Shown one piece after another: positions 31,755 to 35,986 of a stretch of 35,986 nucleotides of DNA (position 1 is the stretch's first letter; each line of letters opens with the position of its first letter). The notes below the pieces were generated by a model. That model was not told the DNA's origin. It made no database searches and saw only the letters and a list, made by a program, of their open reading frames with translations. The DNA is from an uncultured Eubacteriales bacterium (lineage in GTDB: Bacteria > Bacillota > Clostridia > Lachnospirales > CAG-274): the NCBI GenBank assembly GCA_949738935.1, contig CATJCJ010000514.1, positions 1 through 35,986 on the forward strand, in the 5' to 3' direction. The position numbers and the translations under genes are program-made.

Positions 31755-32045
31755 TACGGCAGACTTTTACTTTTGAATGATGTATTCCGTTTACGATGGA
31801 CACGCTTTGCGCAAAACGTTGATATTTAATCACCGTAGGTATATTAGACTTCCTCAGAAACTTCAAGTTATAGAAGAAATGATAGAAAAAAATATTACAT
31901 ACAATGTTTCTTAACGCTTTCGGTGTTTAAAGAGCAAAGCACCTTTCGCTAAAACATTGTATGAAATATTTTTTAGAGGGGCGACCCAGTTCTAGAGTTT
32001 CTGAGGAAGTCTATTGACAAATGATTATATTGGATGGTGAAGTTT
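31755..32045. other. 291-base intergenic region between topB and the purine permease
   Basis: No gene is seen. A palindromic CGCTTTGCGCAAAACG lies at about 31803-31818; it might be a regulator site or a fragment of another element. The remainder is the inverted-repeat element at 31845-32013. No purine riboswitch fold was found. Confidence 0.5.
31845..32013. mobile_element. 169-base MITE-like element with TAGACTTCCTC ends
   Basis: TAGACTTCCTCAGAAACT (31845-31862) is the exact reverse complement of AGTTTCTGAGGAAGTCTA (31996-32013). The complementarity resumes further in (ATTACATACAATGTTT against AAAACATTGTATGAAAT). TA at both outer edges could be a duplicated target of the IS630/Tc1/mariner kind. 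No transposase or open frame lies inside. Confidence 0.75.
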
Positions 32046-33362
32046 ATGGACTTTTTTAAGCTGAAAAAAAATAATACCAATATTTTAACCGAAATTTACG
32101 CGGGTATTACAACCTTTATGACAGTGGCTTATATACTTGCCGTTAATCCTGATATTCTTGGTTCGGCGGGAATGAATTCCAACGCTGTTTTTACGGCGAC
32201 CGCTCTCGCTTCTGTTGTCGGCTCTCTTTGTATGGCGTTTTTCGCTAATTATCCTTATGTCCTTGCTCCGGGTATGGGGCTTAACGCTTATTTCGCTTAT
32301 ACCGTCGCTAAAGAGTATGGATGGGAAATCGCTCTTTGCGCTGTATTTGCTGAGGGTATAATTTTTATTCTGATTTCTTTTGTGAATGTTCGGGAGGCTA
32401 TTTTTAACTCTATACCTAAGAATCTGAAAATGGCTGTGGGCGTGGGGATTGGATTGTTTATTACGTTTATTGGAGTTAAGAATTCGGGAATTGTTGTCGC
32501 TGATAAAAGTACGTTAGTCGCCGCCGGAAATGTTGGAGATATAGCTCCTTGTCTGACTCTTATCGGAGTTCTTATTATTGGTGTTATGTCATATTATCGG
32601 GTAAAAGGAGCTCTGCTTTGGGGGATTTTGATAACATACGCTTTGGGAATTGGATGTGAGCTTATCGGAATGTATCAGCCTGAAAAAAGCCTTATTCCTG
32701 AGGCGATAGTCAGTTTGCCTCCGTCTGTCGCTGATATTAATATATTTACGGCTTTTGAGAATGTTGATTTTAGTGAGGTTGGTTTTTTTGATTTTGCTGT
32801 TATACTTTTTTCTTTTCTTTTTGTTGATATATTTGATACTATCGCTACTCTTATCGGTGTTTCGGAAAAAGCGGGATTCATTGATGAGAATGGAAAACTG
32901 CCTAAGCTTAAAAAGGCCCTTTTGGCTGACGCTGTTGGAACGACGGCGGGAGCTGTTGTTGGAACATCAACAGTTGTTACTGTTGTTGAGAGCGCGTCCG
33001 GAGTCGCTCAGGGCGGAAGAACGGGTTTGACGGCTGTTACGGCCTCGGTGTTGTTTTTTATCTCTTTGTTTTTTTCACCTATATTTACGGCTATTCCCGG
33101 TTTTGCCACTGCTCCCGCTCTTATTGTTGTTGGTTTGTTTATGATGGATTCTATAACTAAAGTTGACTTTTCTGATTTTACAGAGGCTATTCCCGCGTTT
33201 TTGGTTATTGTTACAATGCCTTTTACATATAGTATTGCTCAGGGGCTTATTTTTGGGGTTTTAAGCTATGTTATTTTAAAGGTGTTGACAGGAAAAAAGA
33301 AAGATGTTAATATTGTGATGTATATAATTGCCGCTGTATTTCTTTTTAAATTGTTCGTGTGA
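32046..33362 (+). CDS. Purine permease, NCS2 family (AzgA type)
   Basis: This is a membrane transporter for adenine, guanine or hypoxanthine, probably proton-driven. The 438-residue protein has about 12-14 hydrophobic segments. Family stretches include [59 protein letters not shown] and [24 protein letters not shown]. The start at 32046 is chosen because GGATGGTGA (32032-32040) precedes it; the in-frame ATG at 32034 lies within that site. purH follows 62 bases later and may be co-transcribed, joining purine uptake with the last steps of purine synthesis. Exact substrate cannot be told. Confidence 0.92.
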   Translation: MDFFKLKKNNTNILTEIYAGITTFMTVAYILAVNPDILGSAGMNSNAVFTATALASVVGSLCMAFFANYPYVLAPGMGLNAYFAYTVAKEYGWEIALCAVFAEGIIFILISFVNVREAIFNSIPKNLKMAVGVGIGLFITFIGVKNSGIVVADKSTLVAAGNVGDIAPCLTLIGVLIIGVMSYYRVKGALLWGILITYALGIGCELIGMYQPEKSLIPEAIVSLPPSVADINIFTAFENVDFSEVGFFDFAVILFSFLFVDIFDTIATLIGVSEKAGFIDENGKLPKLKKALLADAVGTTAGAVVGTSTVVTVVESASGVAQGGRTGLTAVTASVLFFISLFFSPIFTAIPGFATAPALIVVGLFMMDSITKVDFSDFTEAIPAFLVIVTMPFTYSIAQGLIFGVLSYVILKVLTGKKKDVNIVMYIIAAVFLFKLFV

Positions 33363-33424
33363 CGGTTTTGGTTTTGTATCCACGGGCAAATGTTTTTTAT
33401 TTTAAGAAAGGAGTTTTTTTACTT

Positions 33425-34981
33425 ATGAAAAGGGCTTTGATAAGCGTGTCGGATAAAACCGGTATTGTTGAGTTCGCTAAAAAAATAAGGGATTTGGGTA
33501 TTGAGATTGTCTCAACGGGAGGTACATATAAAACACTTGCTGACGCCGGTCTTGATGTTATCGGGATTTCTGATGTTACGGGTTTTCCGGAGTGTCTTGA
33601 CGGAAGGGTTAAGACATTGCATCCTAATATTCACGCTGGTCTTCTCGCTATGAGAAGTAACGGGGAACATATGAAACAAATTGAGGAACTTGGTGTTGAC
33701 CTTATTGATATGGTGGTTGTTAACCTCTATCCTTTTAAACAGACAATTTTGAGAGATGGAGTTAAACTTGAGGAAGCTATTGAAAATATTGATATTGGCG
33801 GACCAACAATGCTGAGGGCCGCGGCTAAAAATTATCAAGATGTGTCTGTTGTTATTGACCCAAGTGATTATGATAAGGTTGTTGATGAAATTAAAAGTAA
33901 TGGGAAAGTTTCTGTTGAGACAAATTTTTATCTTGCCGCTAAGGTATTTAATCATACCGCTCATTACGATACCCTCATCGCTAATTATCTTCGCGATAAA
34001 GCTGGTATTGAGAAATATCCTCAAACTTTGAGCATGACCTTTGAAAAGGTTCAGGATATGCGATATGGTGAAAATCCTCATCAAAAAGCCGCTTTCTATA
34101 AAGAAGTTGGAAATAACAGCGGTATGCTTACGGGAATTTCTCAGCTTCATGGAAAAGAACTTTCATTTAATAATATTAATGATACTCACGGAGCTTTGGA
34201 GCTTTTGAAAGAATATGACGAGCCTACGGTTGTGGCTTGTAAACATTCTAATCCATGCGGTGTGGCAAGCGCTTCGAATATTTATGACGCTTATGTTAAG
34301 GCGTATAATACAGACCCTGTCTCTATCTTTGGGGGAATTGTTGCCGCGAATGGTGTTATTGAAAAAAATACGGCTGAGGAAATCAGCAAAATTTTTCTTG
34401 AGATTGTTCTTGCTCCTGATTTTACCGATGAGGCTTTGGAAATCCTTACAAAAAAGAAAAATATCAGAATTCTTAAACTTGATAATATTGGCAAAAAACA
34501 GCCGAAGAATGCTTTTGATGTTAAAAAAGTTTCCGGTGGTATCCTTGTTCAAGATATTGATGATAAATTATTGATTGAGGATGAGCTTAAGGTTGTTACC
34601 AAGCGTAAACCTACTGATAAAGAAATGGAAGATTTACAGTTTACTTGGAAGATTGTTAAATACGCTAAATCAAACGGTATCGTTATCGGTAAAGATAAAC
34701 AGTCTGTTGGGATTGGCCCGGGACAAGTTAATCGTATTTGGGCGGCTAAACAGGCTATTGAACACGGTGTTGAACAACTGGGAGAAGATGTTGTTAAAGG
34801 TTCTGTTTTGGCTTCGGACGCTTTTTTCCCGTTTAGTGATTGTGTTGAGGCGGCGGCTTCAGCGGGAATTACCGCTATTATTCAGCCGGGAGGTTCTGTC
34901 AGAGACCAAGAGTCTATTGACGCTTGCGATAAATATGGTATAGCTATGGTGTTTACAGGTATGCGTCATTTTAGGCATTAG
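33425..34981 (+). CDS. purH: Bifunctional AICAR formyltransferase / IMP cyclohydrolase
   Basis: PurH performs the last two steps of IMP synthesis. The 518-residue protein has an N-terminal MGS-like cyclohydrolase domain ([22 protein letters not shown] at 30-38, [13 protein letters not shown]). The C-terminal formyltransferase domain has RYGENPHQ (213-220) and catalytic K273-H274 in [11 protein letters not shown], and it ends with [15 protein letters not shown] at about 33407-33412 supports the ATG at 33425; the frame is open back to 33359 but that extension has no conserved sequence. Other pur genes are not adjacent. A strong two-way terminator follows. Confidence 0.97.
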   Translation: MKRALISVSDKTGIVEFAKKIRDLGIEIVSTGGTYKTLADAGLDVIGISDVTGFPECLDGRVKTLHPNIHAGLLAMRSNGEHMKQIEELGVDLIDMVVVNLYPFKQTILRDGVKLEEAIENIDIGGPTMLRAAAKNYQDVSVVIDPSDYDKVVDEIKSNGKVSVETNFYLAAKVFNHTAHYDTLIANYLRDKAGIEKYPQTLSMTFEKVQDMRYGENPHQKAAFYKEVGNNSGMLTGISQLHGKELSFNNINDTHGALELLKEYDEPTVVACKHSNPCGVASASNIYDAYVKAYNTDPVSIFGGIVAANGVIEKNTAEEISKIFLEIVLAPDFTDEALEILTKKKNIRILKLDNIGKKQPKNAFDVKKVSGGILVQDIDDKLLIEDELKVVTKRKPTDKEMEDLQFTWKIVKYAKSNGIVIGKDKQSVGIGPGQVNRIWAAKQAIEHGVEQLGEDVVKGSVLASDAFFPFSDCVEAAASAGITAIIQPGGSVRDQESIDACDKYGIAMVFTGMRHFRH

Positions 34982-35033
34982 GATTAATATATATGAAAAT
35001 TTAACAGATAGGTCTATTAGATAGAGCCTGTCT

Positions 35034-35093
35034 AAAAAATAACCGTAAAAAACATAAACTTTTTTATAAATTTGTTTTTTACGGTTATTTTTT
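35034..35093. terminator. Bidirectional terminator between purH and the cytidylate-kinase-like gene
   Basis: A perfect 20-base-pair stem joins AAAAAATAACCGTAAAAAAC (35034-35053) with GTTTTTTACGGTTATTTTTT (35074-35093). The A and T tracts at either end provide U tracts on both strands. It lies between two convergent genes, and the stop codon of the minus-strand gene abuts the stem. Just upstream, AGAGCCTGTCTAAAAAA is a fragment of the 11597-11741 element family. Confidence 0.9.
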
Positions 35094-35719
35094 TAAATTT
35101 CTCTGACCATATTTACGTAGTTTATTACGGCTTTTACAGAATTGTCAATGCCTATTTTTTCTGTGTTTATCGCTATGTCATAGTTGTTTAAATCTGACCA
35201 TTCATTTCCTGTATAGTAATTATAATAATTGTTGCGTTTTTTGTCCGCTTTTAAAACAGAGGCTGTCGCTTCTTTTTCTGTTTGATTGAATAATTTCATG
35301 GTTCTTTTTACGCGGAAATCGCTGTCGGCGTGGAAATATACTCTTGTTAATTTTTTTTCTTCTCTTAAAATATAGTCGGAACAACGACCGACTATTACGC
35401 AGGATTTTTCTGACGCTATTTTTTGAATCACTTTCGATTGAATAGCGAAAAGTTTATCATTTGTTAAAAGGTCATCGTTTCTAAAAAAGAGAGAACTCAT
35501 TGGATTTGAGCCCATTACAAGAGAGTACAGGAAACTGTTTGAGGGAGCTTCGTCCGCTTTCTCAAACACATTCTTACAAAATCCGCTTTCTTTTGAGGCA
35601 AGAGAAATTAACTCTTTGTCATAAAAGTCTATTCCTAACTCATCAGCTATTTTTTTACCTATTTCTTTTCCGCCGCTCCCAAACTGACGGCTTATCGTAA
35701 TAATAAATTTATCGCTCAT
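35093..35719 (-). CDS. Cytidylate-kinase-like family protein
   Basis: The 208-residue protein has the nucleotide-kinase start KFIITISRQFGSGGKEIGKKIADELGIDFYDKELI, a P-loop variant SRQFGSGGKEIG found in the cytidylate-kinase-like family common in Clostridia. VIVGRCSDYIL and an RVKRTM arginine-rich lid stretch (residues about 140-150) follow. NYYTGNEWSDLNNYDIAINTEKIG is typical of the family's C-terminus. The real substrate is unknown; true Cmk proteins have a different P-loop. The ATG at 35719 has AAGGGTGA before it on the minus strand, so an upstream in-frame GTG (35728) is rejected. It stands alone, ending in the shared terminator. Confidence 0.9.
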   Translation of the reverse strand: MSDKFIITISRQFGSGGKEIGKKIADELGIDFYDKELISLASKESGFCKNVFEKADEAPSNSFLYSLVMGSNPMSSLFFRNDDLLTNDKLFAIQSKVIQKIASEKSCVIVGRCSDYILREEKKLTRVYFHADSDFRVKRTMKLFNQTEKEATASVLKADKKRNNYYNYYTGNEWSDLNNYDIAINTEKIGIDNSVKAVINYVNMVREI

Positions 35720-35767
35720 AAAAATCACCCTTCGCTAAGTATTTTTAATCTCAGGAAAATACTGATT

Positions 35768-35986
35768 TATAGTAATCCAACCTAAGGCAATACCGCATAA
35801 TTAAGATTTAATAGATTTTGATGATATTTTCCATTACTACGTCAAAGTCTCTTATCATAGGCTCCGACTATGATTGCGCTCCTTTTCTTTGTACTGAAAA
35901 ATATCGTCTAAAATCTATTTTATCGAATTATGCGGTATTGCCTTAAAAATAAACAAGTTCGCCGGCGAAAATAATAGACCTGTTTA
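35768..35986. repeat. Interrupted copy of the TATAGTCAATCAAC element
   Basis: TATAGTAATCCAACC (35768-35782) resembles the end of the element at 10707-10775. The sequence after the inserted MITE, AAAATAAACAAGTTCGCCGG (from 35946), matches AAAATAAACAAGTTCGCCGA at about 10775-10795. The last bases, AATAGACCTGTTTA, are an end of the 11597-11741 family. The window ends inside this region. Confidence 0.55.
35783..35945. mobile_element. 163-base MITE-like element with 20-base inverted ends
   Basis: TAAGGCAATACCGCATAATT (35783-35802) is the exact reverse complement of AATTATGCGGTATTGCCTTA (35926-35945). Complementarity continues imperfectly inward (AATAGATTTTGATGATATTTTC against GAAAAATATCGTCTAAAATC). 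TA at both outer edges could be a duplicated target. It has no open frame and lies upstream of the cytidylate-kinase-like gene. Confidence 0.85.

Noticed and set aside
31755-32045. Purine riboswitch controlling the permease and purH.
   Set aside because: The secondary structure here is the long inverted repeat of a miniature element, and the conserved three-way junction sequences of the purine riboswitch were not found.
35783-35945. End of a full insertion sequence with transposase.
   Set aside because: Both inverted ends lie within 163 bases with no open frame between them, so it is a non-autonomous element.

Overview
This window is an AT-rich stretch of a low-GC Gram-positive (Firmicutes, class Clostridia) chromosome. 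The evidence is the gene content and order (Asp23/Gls24 protein, recG, rqcH, yicC, remA, gmk, rpoZ, priA, def, fmt, and ispF, cysE, cysS, mrnC, rlmB, yacP, sigH), strong AGGAGG-type ribosome binding sites, frequent TTG starts, and a tRNA gene without an encoded CCA. A large secreted pectinesterase suggests a plant-polysaccharide-using anaerobe, perhaps from the gut. The genus cannot be fixed from the sequence alone. No phage, plasmid, transposase, CRISPR array or rRNA is visible.

Layout. 1-1700: a hairpin-rich repeat, a 57-residue small protein and the 23S rRNA uracil methyltransferase. 1811-6262: a promoter, a 1412-residue multidomain secreted pectinesterase and its terminator. 6282-6393: tRNA-Leu(UAG) on the minus strand. 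6613-11506: Asp23/Gls24 protein, recG, rsmD, coaD and a coiled-coil protein, separated by palindromic intergenic elements. 11770-13533: rqcH on the minus strand, divergent from yicC through overlapping promoters. 13651-22570: yicC, remA, gmk, rpoZ, priA, def, two glycosyltransferase genes, fmt. 23004-29321: yugP-like metallopeptidase, ispF, cysE, cysS, mrnC, rlmB, yacP, sigH. 29622-34981: topB, an AzgA-type purine permease and purH. 35093-35719: a cytidylate-kinase-like gene on the minus strand, converging on purH through a two-way terminator.

How the genes fit together. Most encode core information processing: rRNA modification (rlmCD, rsmD, rlmB), RNA processing (yicC, mrnC, yacP), DNA repair and restart (recG, priA, topB), initiator formylation and deformylation (fmt, def), ribosome rescue (rqcH) and transcription (rpoZ, sigH). 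Single genes serve cofactor, isoprenoid, cysteine and purine metabolism. Two blocks known from Bacillus are abbreviated and joined here: coaBC is absent between rpoZ and priA, and ispD, gltX, rpmG, secE and nusG are absent around ispF-sigH.

The most unusual material is intergenic. Several families of palindromic, probably non-autonomous elements fill the gaps. One is a modular array of up to seven short hairpins whose stems differ between copies by compensating base changes while loops and linkers stay the same, which is the pattern of a selected RNA or single-stranded DNA structure. Others look like TA-flanked miniature elements, one apparently inserted inside another. Among the genes, the notable oddities are an omega subunit with a roughly 150-residue acidic tail built from 15-base tandem repeats, two glycosyltransferases between def and fmt, and a G8 tract in the linker of the pectinesterase.
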